Below, piece by piece: positions 1 to 7,997 of a DNA stretch of 11,635 bases; position 1 is the first letter of the stretch, and each line of letters begins with the position of its first letter. Origin of the DNA: Alkanindiges sp. Its GTDB lineage: Bacteria; Pseudomonadota; Gammaproteobacteria; Pseudomonadales; Moraxellaceae. Below the pieces are notes generated by a model, which worked only from the letters and a program-made list of their open reading frames with translations, was not told where the DNA came from and made no database searches. The stretch spans positions 1 to 11,635 of the forward strand of contig JASLIR010000403.1 of NCBI GenBank assembly GCA_030152125.1. Reading direction: 5' to 3'. Position numbers and translations under genes: made by a program.

Positions 1-168
1 AAAGACAGTAAGTACATGCTGAAGTTTATGTATGGCCGTAAAGGCTTTATGATGCGGCAGTTACCGGAACTGTTAACCTTTTTCCGTCCTAAATTTCATC
101 CAAATGATACCGATACCACCGAACTTCTGGCGAAGTGGAAGCAAAAGCTGGGCTTTAATACCCATTAA
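1..168 (+). CDS. Predicted metal-dependent hydrolase, C-terminal fragment
   Basis: Open reading frame in frame 1 from the window edge to a TAA at 166-168, giving the last 55 residues; the start lies outside the window. The fragment is basic and aromatic, and near its end reads FRPKFHPNDTDTTELLAKWK. A FRPxFHPxD-type motif followed by a short helix with a Trp is what I remember from the end of the uncharacterised 'predicted metal-dependent hydrolase' family (Pfam PF10118, COG3687), which is common in Acinetobacter and other Gammaproteobacteria. Its substrate is not known. The putative metal-binding histidines would be upstream and cannot be checked. A strong terminator follows 22 bp after the stop, so this is the last gene of its transcript. 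The family call is moderate; that the fragment is coding is nearly certain from the clean frame, the stop and the terminator. Confidence 0.7.
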   Translation, partial: KDSKYMLKFMYGRKGFMMRQLPELLTFFRPKFHPNDTDTTELLAKWKQKLGFNTH

Positions 169-190
169 TCGTTGTTGTGTTTAAAGCGTC

Positions 191-216
191 AGACGGCAGT
201 AATGCCGTCTTTTTTT
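191..216 (+). terminator. Rho-independent terminator after the hydrolase gene
   Basis: Perfect 8-bp stem AGACGGCA (191-198) and TGCCGTCT (203-210) with a GTAA tetraloop, followed directly by seven T in a row counting the last stem base. It lies between the upstream stop (168) and rimI, so it separates the two transcription units. Confidence 0.9.
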
Positions 217-240
217 ATGCTGCTTCTGCTGAAAATGCCT

Positions 241-246
241 TATAAT
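241..246 (+). promoter_or_regulatory. Candidate -10 box for rimI
   Basis: A perfect TATAAT sits downstream of the terminator and 31 bp before the rimI ATG. No good -35 hexamer is seen at 16-18 bp upstream (TGCTGC at 218-223). The box is positioned to give rimI its own transcript after the preceding gene has terminated. Confidence 0.4.
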
Positions 247-277
247 TCAAATTACGAGATTAAATGATGGTGTTGTG

Positions 278-730
278 ATGGCCGTATGTCGTCCCATGCA
301 AATTACCGATGTGGCTGCTGTGGTAGGGATTGAGCAGGCCGTGCAGTCGCACCCCTGGACAGAAAAGCTGTTTGTGGAGGGCTTGCAGTCAGGCCATTTA
401 AGTACTGTATTAACTGAGGAAAATCAGGTGATTGGCTTTTGTATTCTGCAAAAGGTATTGGATGAAGCCAATCTGCTATTAATGGCTATTGCTCCCGCAC
501 AACAGGGTAGGGGCCTGGGCCTGCAATTATTAAATGATTCCGTGGCTGCCCTGGGTGATAAAACCAGTGTGGTATTTCTGGAGGTGCGTGAAAGTAATAT
601 TGCTGCACAGCGTTTATACGAGAAAGCGGGATTTAGCCAGATAGACTTGCGCAAGAATTATTATCCAACGGCAACCGGTAAGGAGCATGCGGTGATTATG
701 GCCTTAACGCTGCACAACCCCTTTGCCTAG
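278..730 (+). CDS. rimI: Ribosomal protein S18 alanine N-acetyltransferase RimI
   Basis: GNAT-fold acetyltransferase of 150 residues. The family moves the acetyl group of acetyl-CoA to the N-terminal alanine of ribosomal protein S18 in the cytoplasm. The N-terminal part has the usual IEQ...HPW segment (residues 18-27). The acetyl-CoA pyrophosphate-binding loop is QQGRGLG at 75-81. E102 in LEVRESN and Y114 in RLYEKAGF match, by position in the motif, the catalytic Glu and Tyr described for Salmonella RimI. The RKNYYP/GKEHAVIMAL tail is typical. Length is that of E. coli RimI (148). GTG 275 and ATG 278 are adjacent. I chose the ATG, with weak Shine-Dalgarno-like GGTG at 269-272; an internal ATG at 296 would remove only six residues. 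The gene stands alone here, without the tsaB or holD neighbours seen in some genomes. Confidence 0.95.
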   Translation: MAVCRPMQITDVAAVVGIEQAVQSHPWTEKLFVEGLQSGHLSTVLTEENQVIGFCILQKVLDEANLLLMAIAPAQQGRGLGLQLLNDSVAALGDKTSVVFLEVRESNIAAQRLYEKAGFSQIDLRKNYYPTATGKEHAVIMALTLHNPFA

Positions 731-751
731 CAGCGCACAGGCTGCAAAAGG
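720..751. other. Hairpin between convergent rimI and bpt
   Basis: GCAGC (730-734) pairs with GCTGC (741-745) around a GCACAG loop. An outer CCTTT (720-724) can pair with AAAGG (747-751). It overlaps the rimI stop and sits in the 34-bp gap between convergent genes, where a bidirectional terminator is expected. Neither strand has a following T-run, so I do not call it an intrinsic terminator. Confidence 0.3.
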
Positions 752-764
752 CATTATACGGGGA

Positions 765-1541
765 TCATGAGTGATCAATGATGGGTTCCGGTTTGGTCAG
801 TATACGGCTCAGGTGGGCGATATCATGCTCATCCGGGCGGCTTTCAAAACGGGTCCATTGCCCGTTTAACAAGACTTCCAGCGGTGAATATTGCGATTTG
901 TATTTCATTTTGGGTGAGTTAGGCACCCAGTATCCCAAATACAGATAGTCTAGCCCCTGCTGTTTAACCCATTCAATCTGTTTGAGAATGGCGTAGTTAC
1001 CAAGGCTGCGAAAATCCTGTTCCGGTTCAAAAAAGGTATACACGGCAGAAAGGCCATCATCCAGCCGGTCACAGGTAGCTACCGCCATTAACTGGTCGGC
1101 CAGCCACATTTCCAGAAAAAAACTGTCGGTACAGCTTTCTACCAGAAATTTTTCAAACTGTTCACGGCTGGGCGGGTACATATCGCCATCGGCATGCCGT
1201 GCTTCTATATAGCGTTCATAGAGGTTGTAATGTACATCGGTGGCATGAAAGGTGGCGCGGGTGACCAGTCTTAAATCTTTATTCTGGCGCAGGGCTTTTT
1301 TCTGGCTGCTGTTGGGCACAAAGTCTGCCACCGGAATTCGCGCGGATAAACACTGGCGGCAATGGTTGCATTCCGGGCGGTAAACAAAATCGCCACTGCG
1401 GCGAAAGCCCTGACGGGATAATTCAGACAAAGTGAGTGTGTCTATCCGTTTTACAGGATCAAGAAAAACCATTCTGGCCGCACGCCCTTCAATATAACTA
1501 CATTGATGGGGGGGCGTAATATAGTACTGAATGTCCTTCAT
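765..1541 (-). CDS. bpt: Aspartate/glutamate leucyltransferase Bpt (bacterial ATE family)
   Basis: 258 residues, the usual length for bacterial ATE/Bpt. Family members move leucine from Leu-tRNA to N-terminal Asp or Glu of proteins, marking them for ClpS-ClpAP degradation. The sequence shows the N-terminal ATE domain: PPHQCSYIEGRAARMVFLDP (residues 10-29) with Cys14, then the YRPECNHCRQC cluster with Cys58, Cys61 and Cys64. The C-terminal GNAT-like domain includes GNYAILKQIEW...LYLGYW. Many genomes still annotate this gene as ate, arginyltransferase; bacterial enzymes of this subgroup are known for leucyl transfer. The start is fixed by the family-typical N-terminus, but no Shine-Dalgarno is visible close by; the only purine-rich match, AAGGTAAGG, is over 20 nt upstream. 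It follows aat by 45 bp on the same strand, so both are probably co-transcribed. The infA and clpA genes that often follow are absent; rimI converges instead. Confidence 0.95.
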   Translation of the reverse strand: MKDIQYYITPPHQCSYIEGRAARMVFLDPVKRIDTLTLSELSRQGFRRSGDFVYRPECNHCRQCLSARIPVADFVPNSSQKKALRQNKDLRLVTRATFHATDVHYNLYERYIEARHADGDMYPPSREQFEKFLVESCTDSFFLEMWLADQLMAVATCDRLDDGLSAVYTFFEPEQDFRSLGNYAILKQIEWVKQQGLDYLYLGYWVPNSPKMKYKSQYSPLEVLLNGQWTRFESRPDEHDIAHLSRILTKPEPIIDHS

Positions 1542-1586
1542 GATGGACTAGACACAATTTAACCTTACCTTCATAAAATAATACTT

Positions 1587-2333
1587 TCATACAGCGTTAA
1601 TCAAGCTTAAAAAGATATCTGTTGTGAATATCTGGTTACTTTGAAATGCTTGTTTGCGAATTGCCGACCAATCCGGTGGTGATTGCTGCAAAACCTGTGG
1701 TAATTGCTGCAAAAATCGCGCCCGTGGCAGGGTAGTGGCACCCATGCTCATCAGGTGTTCATTCGGCAGCTGGCAGTCCACCCAGGGAAATTTTGAGGCC
1801 TTGCATAGCTGCATTAAAAAGCAGAAGGCCATTTTTGACACGTCGGTTTTACAGCTAAACATCGACTCGCCAAAAAAAGCACCACCGATTTGCACCCCAT
1901 ATAAACCGCCTACCAGTTCTTTATCCAGCCACACTTCCACGCTGTGTGCCAGCCCGGCCTGGTGCAAGCCGCAATAGCCGCGAATAATGTCGTGGTTAAT
2001 CCAGGTTTCATCCGCATAGGCACGCGGTTGTGCGCAGGCGGTGATCACCTGCTCAAAGCACTGGCTAAGGGTCAGGGTATAGGTATTTTTCTTTAATTGG
2101 CGGATCAGTGACTTGCTGGGCTCATAGTACTCCGGATAAATAATGCAGCGGGGTTCCGGGCTCCACCAGCAAATCGGGTCATCTTTGGAAAACCATGGAA
2201 AAATGCCATGCTGGTAAGCTTCCAGAATAGTCGATGGCGTCAGGTCGGCACCAATCGCCACCAGCCCTTCACCATCAGGGTCTACCTGCATGGGGTCTGG
2301 AAATTCATAACGGCTTCTGGGCAGGCTGGGCAT
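1587..2333 (-). CDS. aat: Leucyl/phenylalanyl-tRNA-protein transferase Aat
   Basis: 248 residues, slightly longer than E. coli Aat (234). The enzyme transfers Leu or Phe from aminoacyl-tRNA to proteins with N-terminal Arg or Lys, creating an N-degron read by ClpS. Signature blocks are all present: DGEGLVAIGADL (20-31), AYQHGIFPW (39-47), WWSPEPR (56-62), ADETW (107-111), GGLYG (142-146), FFGESMFS (153-160), DCQ (186-188) and HLMSMGA (193-199). The ATG has a GGATAG-type ribosome binding site about 10 nt upstream. It is first of the aat-bpt pair, and the two act in the same pathway on different N-terminal residues. The upstream region holds a REP-like repeat before trxB, so aat probably does not share the trxB transcript. 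That last point is an inference, since no clear terminator was found. Confidence 0.97.
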   Translation of the reverse strand: MPSLPRSRYEFPDPMQVDPDGEGLVAIGADLTPSTILEAYQHGIFPWFSKDDPICWWSPEPRCIIYPEYYEPSKSLIRQLKKNTYTLTLSQCFEQVITACAQPRAYADETWINHDIIRGYCGLHQAGLAHSVEVWLDKELVGGLYGVQIGGAFFGESMFSCKTDVSKMAFCFLMQLCKASKFPWVDCQLPNEHLMSMGATTLPRARFLQQLPQVLQQSPPDWSAIRKQAFQSNQIFTTDIFLSLINAV

Positions 2334-2460
2334 GTCTTTCTATCCGTGAGCAAGACGACAAGGGAGGGAAGATTGGCAATTTTATGAAAAAGAAGCTATT
2401 TCAAAAAGCAGGCTTTTGAGGTACTTTTCCTTAGACTCGGCTTATCAAAGTAAGCAAAAG

Positions 2461-2531
2461 CCCCTCATCCCGGCCTTCTCCCAGAGGAAGAAGGGGTTTC
2501 CCTCTCCTGGCAGGAGAGGGTTAGGGTGAGG
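2461..2531. repeat. REP-like palindromic element, two hairpins in an imperfect outer stem
   Basis: GC-rich repeat in the aat-trxB gap. Hairpin 1 (2474-2494) has arms CCTTCTCCC and GGAAGAAGG with one mismatch and a 3-nt loop. Hairpin 2 (2500-2520) has a perfect 9-bp stem, CCCTCTCCT with AGGAGAGGG, and a 3-nt loop. The flanks CCTCATCC (2463-2470) and the GGGTGAGG ending at 2531 pair outside both, giving a Y-shaped plan. The CCCTCAC-CCTCTCC wording resembles a widespread family of intergenic repeats in many proteobacterial genomes, from memory. The rest of the 242-bp gap (2334-2460, 2532-2575) holds only a small AAAAGC/GCTTTT dyad at 2403-2416 and no gene. Confidence 0.7.
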
Positions 2532-2575
2532 TTGCCAGAATAGTGAAACAGCCTCTTGCTGGGCTTCGGTTCTGC

Positions 2576-3610
<1,035 letters not shown>

Positions 3611-3626
3611 TTATGCACCAATGATT

Positions 3627-3662
3627 GATCGTTCTGATAAGAAAATACATATCAAAACAATC
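3627..3662. promoter_or_regulatory. 13-bp dyad upstream of trxB, possible activator site
   Basis: GATCGTTCTGATA (3627-3639) and TATCAAAACAATC (3650-3662) are inverted copies matching at 11 of 13 positions, separated by 10 nt. The centre is near -52 relative to the predicted trxB start, where LysR-type activators such as OxyR commonly bind. The inner GATA/TATC pair recalls an OxyR half-site, but the full consensus is not matched. The regulator is not known. Confidence 0.4.
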
Positions 3663-3761
3663 GGTTTTTCCGGTTATTGCTTGGCATTGGCTGCCGTTGT
3701 CCGACAGGATTGAGGTTATTTACACGGAGAAACTGGACGGCGTGCCGCTAAAGCGCCACAC

Positions 3762-3791
3762 TTGGGGTTTATACTCACTTTTGGGTATGAT
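3762..3791 (+). promoter_or_regulatory. Candidate ftsK promoter
   Basis: TTGGGG (3762-3767) and TATGAT (3786-3791) with an 18-bp spacer, placing a start near 3798 and a leader of about 60 nt before the chosen ftsK ATG. The remaining trxB-ftsK gap (3663-3761) contains only a weak GGCG/CGCC hairpin (3739-3757) and no convincing gene. Confidence 0.4.
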
Positions 3792-3856
3792 ACAAGCAAG
3801 CTTTGGCTACTGTGATGCCTGGTAGCTTTATATGTGGTAGCAAGACAGGACGACTA

Positions 3857-6800
3857 ATGAACCCATTAGCGGGCGCGTATGCGCAACGAATTTTACTAAC
3901 AATATTTTTGGCGTCGTTTGGTATTTATTTACTAATCGCTACGGTGACCTATACGGCATTTGACCCGGGCTGGACGCATGTGTCCAGTGATACCCAGCAG
4001 GTGACCAATGCCAGTGGGGTGGCGGGTGCCTGGATAGCCGACCTTTTATATGGCTTTTTGGGACATGCAGCCATGCTGCTGCCATTACTGATAATGGCGG
4101 AGGCCGTACAGTTATGGTGGCCCAATAGCTTTTTAAGCCGTCCGTTCCGTTTTGCTGCCGAAGTGTTCCTGCTTATGGTGGTCGCTACGCTGTTTAGCTT
4201 GCACTTGCTGGAACCCGCCGACACCATGGCAAATGCCTCTGGCGGCATTATTGGGTTTGAAATAGGCCGTAGCCTGTTTGCCTTATTGGGAATGTGGATT
4301 GCGAGCATTTTCTTGGTAGCGCTGATGCTGCTGATGGCGACCTTTGTGTTTGGTATCCGCTGGCATAAAACCATGGATGCTATTGGCAAGATTCCGCTGG
4401 CCATGCAGGAGCTGTTTTATCGTAATGTGTCCGAGCAGGAAGCAGCACCAGATTTAACCCTGGCCGAGCATACACCGGTGCATAGCAGCGCCAGCCAGCC
4501 CCTGCAAACGGCACAGGAGCCGCAAGCTGTTGCGCAGCCTCAACCAGAGCATGCTACCGAGCAAAGTAATTCTGCAGTAACCGGGCAGGCAGCGCCAGCG
4601 GCTGTTATTCATGCCGGGCAGCGCTGGTCAGCACATGCTGAGGAAGAGCCTGTGCGGGTGGCACCTGCAGTGCAGGAAGATATGGTGGAAGCCACCAAGG
4701 CCCTATTGGCCAAAACCGATGCCAGTTCCTTTGTAGAGACAGCAAGCACCCATGGCAGCTCGCCTGCACAGACTGATGAACCAGTACACACTGCGCAACA
4801 ACTGGACCGTTCCAGTGTGCGTATTGCGCCCAGCTTTGCCTGGCAGGATCAGTCACTGTTTGATGAGTTGCTCAGTACGGTGCCGGATAAGCCGCAAGCA
4901 CCAGCAGAAGTACCTGCACAACAACCGGCATCTGCACAGCCAGTTATTGCACTACAGGAAGCCAGTCAGCTACCGGAAACCAGCCAGCCAGTGAATCGTG
5001 TGGCACATGAAATTCCTGTGCTGCAACCAGTAGTTATAAATACAGAGACAGTACCCGATGTAAATGTGCAGACAAGTACTTCGGGCAGCAGCATTGCACC
5101 ACAAATCAGCCATGCTACTTTTGACAGCACAGCAAGCGTATTGCCGCATGATGATGCTTTTGACGTTTTTGCTGAGGAAGAAGCTGCCTGGTTCGATACT
5201 CAGGATATTGTGAAACCGCAGACCTCCGTGCACATACAGCATACTGCGCCTGTTGATACCGATATTGATGCCCTGATTAGCGAATTTGCCACGCCGGAAG
5301 AAAGTTTCCCTGAACCTGCCAAAACCTTTGATGATGATTTTGATGCGCCATTGACCGATGCTGGTGGTCGTCCGATGTCGCGTTCCATGCAGGTAGTACA
5401 GCACCGTGCCCATTTAAGTACCCTGCCGGGGCTGGATTTACTGGATTTGCCTGACCCTAACCGTAAGGTCAGCTATACCACCGAACAGCTGGAGCGCCTG
5501 TCCAAGCTGCTGGAAATCAAGCTGCAGGAATTTAACGTGAAGGCCAGTGTGGTTGAGGCGCAGCCCGGCCCCGTGGTCACCCGGTTTGAGCTGGAACTGG
5601 CACCGGGGGTAAAAGCGTCCAAGGTGACTAATATTTCGCGTGACCTGGCACGTTCGATGTCGATGGCATCGGTGCGTGTGGTGGAGGTGATTCCCGGCAA
5701 ACCTTATATTGGTATTGAAGTGCCAAATACCACACGGGAAATGGTACGCCTGATTGAGCTACTGCAAACAGATGAATATCGTGACCCGCGCGGCATGATC
5801 AGCATGGCAATGGGTAAGGATATTGCTGGCCGTCCGGTATTAACCGACCTGGCCAAGGCACCGCATATGCTGGTAGCCGGTACCACGGGTTCCGGCAAGT
5901 CGGTAGCGGTCAACGCCATGCTGCTGTCGATGCTGTTAAAGTACACGCCACAGCAATTGCGTTTGATCCTGATTGACCCGAAACAGCTGGAACTGGCCAA
6001 CTATAACGATATCCCGCATTTGCTGACCCCGGTAGTGACTGACATGAAAGATGCTGTCAGTGCGCTGAACTGGTCGGTGAATGAAATGGAACGCCGCTAC
6101 AAGCTAATGACCTTTTTGAAAGTGCGCAAGATTGACGAGTTCAACCGCAAAGTGAATGAAGCATTAGAGCGTGGCGAAGACCTGCTTGATCCATTATGGA
6201 AGCCTAATGACAGCGCAATACAGGACAGAGCACCACGCTTGCAACCGCTGCCGTTGATTGTGATTGTGGCGGATGAATTTGCCGACATGATCATGCAGGT
6301 TGGTAAAAAGGCGGAAGAACTGATTACCCGGCTAGCACAAAAATCGCGTGCGGCTGGTATTCACCTGATGCTGGCGACCCAGCGTCCTTCGGTGGATGTG
6401 ATCACCGGTCTGATTAAAGCCAACATTCCCACCCGTGTAGCCTTGCGGGTAAACAGCAAGATCGACTCACGTACCATCCTGGATGGTGGCGGTGCAGAAG
6501 ACCTGCTGGGGCATGGTGATATGCTGTTCCTTGCACCGGGCAAGATTGAGCCGGAGCGTGTGCATGGTGCCTTTATCAGTGATGATGAAGTAAACCGCAT
6601 TTGTGATGCGTGGCGTGAGCGTGGCAGCCCGGATTATGTTGATGACATTCTGGACCCCTTTGACGAGGATGGCGGTTCCAGCAAGAGCTTTGAGTCTGAT
6701 GGTGGTGGCGATTCCGAACGTGACCCGATGTATGACCAGGCCGTGCAGTTTGTACTGGAAACCCGCAAGGCTTCTGCTTCTGCCTTGCAGCGCAAGTTTA

Positions 6801-6901
6801 GCCTAGGCTATAACCGTGCCGCGCGTTTGATTGACCAGATGGAAGATCAGGGGATTATCAGCCCGATGGGGCCAAGTGGTAAACGCGATATTCTGGTGTA
6901 A
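3857..6901 (+). CDS. ftsK: DNA translocase FtsK
   Basis: 1014 residues from ATG 3857, which has AGGA (3847-3850) six nt upstream; an in-frame TTG at 3803 without a ribosome binding site is unlikely. FtsK anchors at the division septum and pumps chromosome DNA so that dimers are resolved at dif. The N-terminal domain (about 12-160) shows four hydrophobic segments near 12-32, 63-82, 96-117 and 136-160. A long Pro/Gln/Ala/Glu-rich linker runs from about 180 to 530. The motor follows with Walker A GTTGSGKS (675-682, Lys681), DPKQLELANY, Walker B VADEF (Asp806, Glu807) and RVNSKIDSRTILDGGGAEDLLG. The gamma domain, which reads KOPS and contacts XerD, is about 956-1014 and starts DPMYDQA. The protein looks intact. 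A candidate promoter lies upstream; the next gene starts 5 bp after the stop. Confidence 0.97.
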   Translation: MNPLAGAYAQRILLTIFLASFGIYLLIATVTYTAFDPGWTHVSSDTQQVTNASGVAGAWIADLLYGFLGHAAMLLPLLIMAEAVQLWWPNSFLSRPFRFAAEVFLLMVVATLFSLHLLEPADTMANASGGIIGFEIGRSLFALLGMWIASIFLVALMLLMATFVFGIRWHKTMDAIGKIPLAMQELFYRNVSEQEAAPDLTLAEHTPVHSSASQPLQTAQEPQAVAQPQPEHATEQSNSAVTGQAAPAAVIHAGQRWSAHAEEEPVRVAPAVQEDMVEATKALLAKTDASSFVETASTHGSSPAQTDEPVHTAQQLDRSSVRIAPSFAWQDQSLFDELLSTVPDKPQAPAEVPAQQPASAQPVIALQEASQLPETSQPVNRVAHEIPVLQPVVINTETVPDVNVQTSTSGSSIAPQISHATFDSTASVLPHDDAFDVFAEEEAAWFDTQDIVKPQTSVHIQHTAPVDTDIDALISEFATPEESFPEPAKTFDDDFDAPLTDAGGRPMSRSMQVVQHRAHLSTLPGLDLLDLPDPNRKVSYTTEQLERLSKLLEIKLQEFNVKASVVEAQPGPVVTRFELELAPGVKASKVTNISRDLARSMSMASVRVVEVIPGKPYIGIEVPNTTREMVRLIELLQTDEYRDPRGMISMAMGKDIAGRPVLTDLAKAPHMLVAGTTGSGKSVAVNAMLLSMLLKYTPQQLRLILIDPKQLELANYNDIPHLLTPVVTDMKDAVSALNWSVNEMERRYKLMTFLKVRKIDEFNRKVNEALERGEDLLDPLWKPNDSAIQDRAPRLQPLPLIVIVADEFADMIMQVGKKAEELITRLAQKSRAAGIHLMLATQRPSVDVITGLIKANIPTRVALRVNSKIDSRTILDGGGAEDLLGHGDMLFLAPGKIEPERVHGAFISDDEVNRICDAWRERGSPDYVDDILDPFDEDGGSSKSFESDGGGDSERDPMYDQAVQFVLETRKASASALQRKFSLGYNRAARLIDQMEDQGIISPMGPSGKRDILV

Positions 6902-6906
6902 ATTTC

Positions 6907-7488
6907 ATGCAGGTCGGGCTGTCCGATGTGGAAGCGCAATGCTCAAGGCAGCTTATTCGCCTGTTGACACAAGACCCAGCCCGGATGGCGTTGTTACATG
7001 CTGCCAGTACACTCCAGTTGCAAGACTGGTGTCTGGCGGCAGGTTTTGTGCGTAATCTGGTGTGGGATAGTCTGCATCATTTTAAAGCACCTACAGCACT
7101 GGCTGATATTGATCTTATTTACTTTGATCCTACTGATTTATCCGCACAAAAAGAATACAACTATGAGCAGCAACTTCACCGGTTGGCTCCTGTAAACTGG
7201 TCTGTTAAAAATCAGGCACGCATGCATACCAGAAATGGGGATGCACCTTATTCAAGCTCAACGGATGCAATGCGTTACTGGCCAGAAGTAGAAACGGCAG
7301 TGGGTGTCCGACTGGTTAATGCTGAGATAGAAATACTTGCACCGTTTGGACTGGCTTCCCTGTTTGCAGGGAAAATTACGCTAAATCCACAGCGGCCTAA
7401 GCAAGATGTGGTTCAGACGCGGGTTACTGATAAAAAATGGTTAATACAATGGCCGCAACTTGAGTTGATATTGGCTACTGATCACTGA
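6907..7488 (+). CDS. Nucleotidyltransferase family protein (NTP_transf_6 / COG3575-like)
   Basis: 193 residues resembling the uncharacterised nucleotidyltransferase family formerly called DUF925 (PF06042). Visible hallmarks are AGFVRNLVWD (45-54), the acidic DIDLIYFD (67-74) expected to bind metal and nucleotide, and WSVKNQARMH (98-107), followed by TDAMRYWPEVETAVGVR. The order matches the family as I remember it. The substrate is unknown; by fold it would transfer a nucleotidyl group, but no activity is established. The start is 5 bp beyond the ftsK stop with no clear ribosome binding site, so translation may be coupled to ftsK. In Pseudomonas the gene after ftsK is lolA, so this neighbour is different. 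Base use is like its surroundings and I see no frameshift. Confidence 0.85.
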   Translation: MQVGLSDVEAQCSRQLIRLLTQDPARMALLHAASTLQLQDWCLAAGFVRNLVWDSLHHFKAPTALADIDLIYFDPTDLSAQKEYNYEQQLHRLAPVNWSVKNQARMHTRNGDAPYSSSTDAMRYWPEVETAVGVRLVNAEIEILAPFGLASLFAGKITLNPQRPKQDVVQTRVTDKKWLIQWPQLELILATDH

Positions 7489-7554
7489 CCATACTTTAAG
7501 CAGTTAGACTTATACCTGTATTGAAAATAAGCAAGGAATAAAAGGAGTTTGCTG

Positions 7555-7941
7555 ATGAAGTTTGCCTATACCATTTTATATGTGCCAGATGTAAAAAAGA
7601 CCACCGATTTTTATGAGCAGGCTTTTGGTTTTAAACTCAAGTTTGCGCATGAGGGCGGTGACTATGCCGAGCTGGATACTGGTGGCACGACCTTGTCTTT
7701 TAGCTCGCACAATTTGATTAAATCACTGGGTAAAGACCCGCAGGCAGCAAATTACCACAAACCCAGCTTTGAGCTGGCCTTTGTGACAGATGATGTGACG
7801 CAGGCAGTGGATAAAGCCGTAGCAGCAGGGGCGGTGCTGGTTCAGCCACCACAGGAGGTACCGTGGGGGCAAACCATTGCTTATGTGGCGGACATCAATG
7901 GTTTTCTGGTTGAACTGTGTACGCCGGTAACAGGTAGCTGA
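7555..7941 (+). CDS. VOC family protein (glyoxalase/bleomycin-resistance/dioxygenase fold)
   Basis: 128 residues with two beta-alpha-beta-beta-beta modules of the vicinal-oxygen-chelate fold. Module 1 begins FAYTILYVPDVKKTTDFYEQAFGF (3-26) and includes YAELDTGGTTLSFSS (37-51). Module 2 begins FELAFVTDDV (72-81) and ends with WGQTIAYVADINGFLVELCTP (104-124). Glu73 and Glu120 sit where VOC metal ligands are usual; the first-strand His of true glyoxalase I is missing, so the reaction cannot be named. Start chosen at ATG 7555 because AAAGGAG (7541-7547) lies 7 nt before it; TTG 7549 in the same frame is too close. It follows the nucleotidyltransferase gene by 66 bp on the same strand and may be co-transcribed. 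A hairpin follows the stop. Confidence 0.9.
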   Translation: MKFAYTILYVPDVKKTTDFYEQAFGFKLKFAHEGGDYAELDTGGTTLSFSSHNLIKSLGKDPQAANYHKPSFELAFVTDDVTQAVDKAVAAGAVLVQPPQEVPWGQTIAYVADINGFLVELCTPVTGS

Positions 7942-7948
7942 TTTGATA

Positions 7949-7995
7949 GACTGGCGAGATAGCGTAGGTGATTCGTCAGTCGATTTGTTTTGATT
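7949..7995. terminator. Weak terminator-like hairpin between the VOC and MFS genes
   Basis: GACTGGCGA (7949-7957) pairs with TCGTCAGTC (7973-7981), nine pairs including one G-T, around a 15-nt loop. On the plus strand a T-rich but interrupted stretch, GATTTGTTTTGATT, follows. It fills the 56-bp gap between convergent genes, which supports a terminator role despite the poor T-run. Confidence 0.4.
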
Positions 7996-7997
7996 CT

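Noticed and set aside
2234..2419. 61-codon plus-strand frame over the aat start
   Set aside because: Antisense to the conserved N-terminus of aat, with no ribosome binding site or family resemblance.
3625..3825. 66-codon frame between trxB and ftsK
   Set aside because: No ATG or ribosome binding site at the start, no recognisable protein, and it overlaps the dyad and the promoter signals.
3803..3856. 18-residue N-terminal extension of FtsK from TTG 3803
   Set aside because: Poor start codon without Shine-Dalgarno, whereas ATG 3857 has AGGA at ideal spacing and begins just before the first membrane segment, as in other FtsK proteins.
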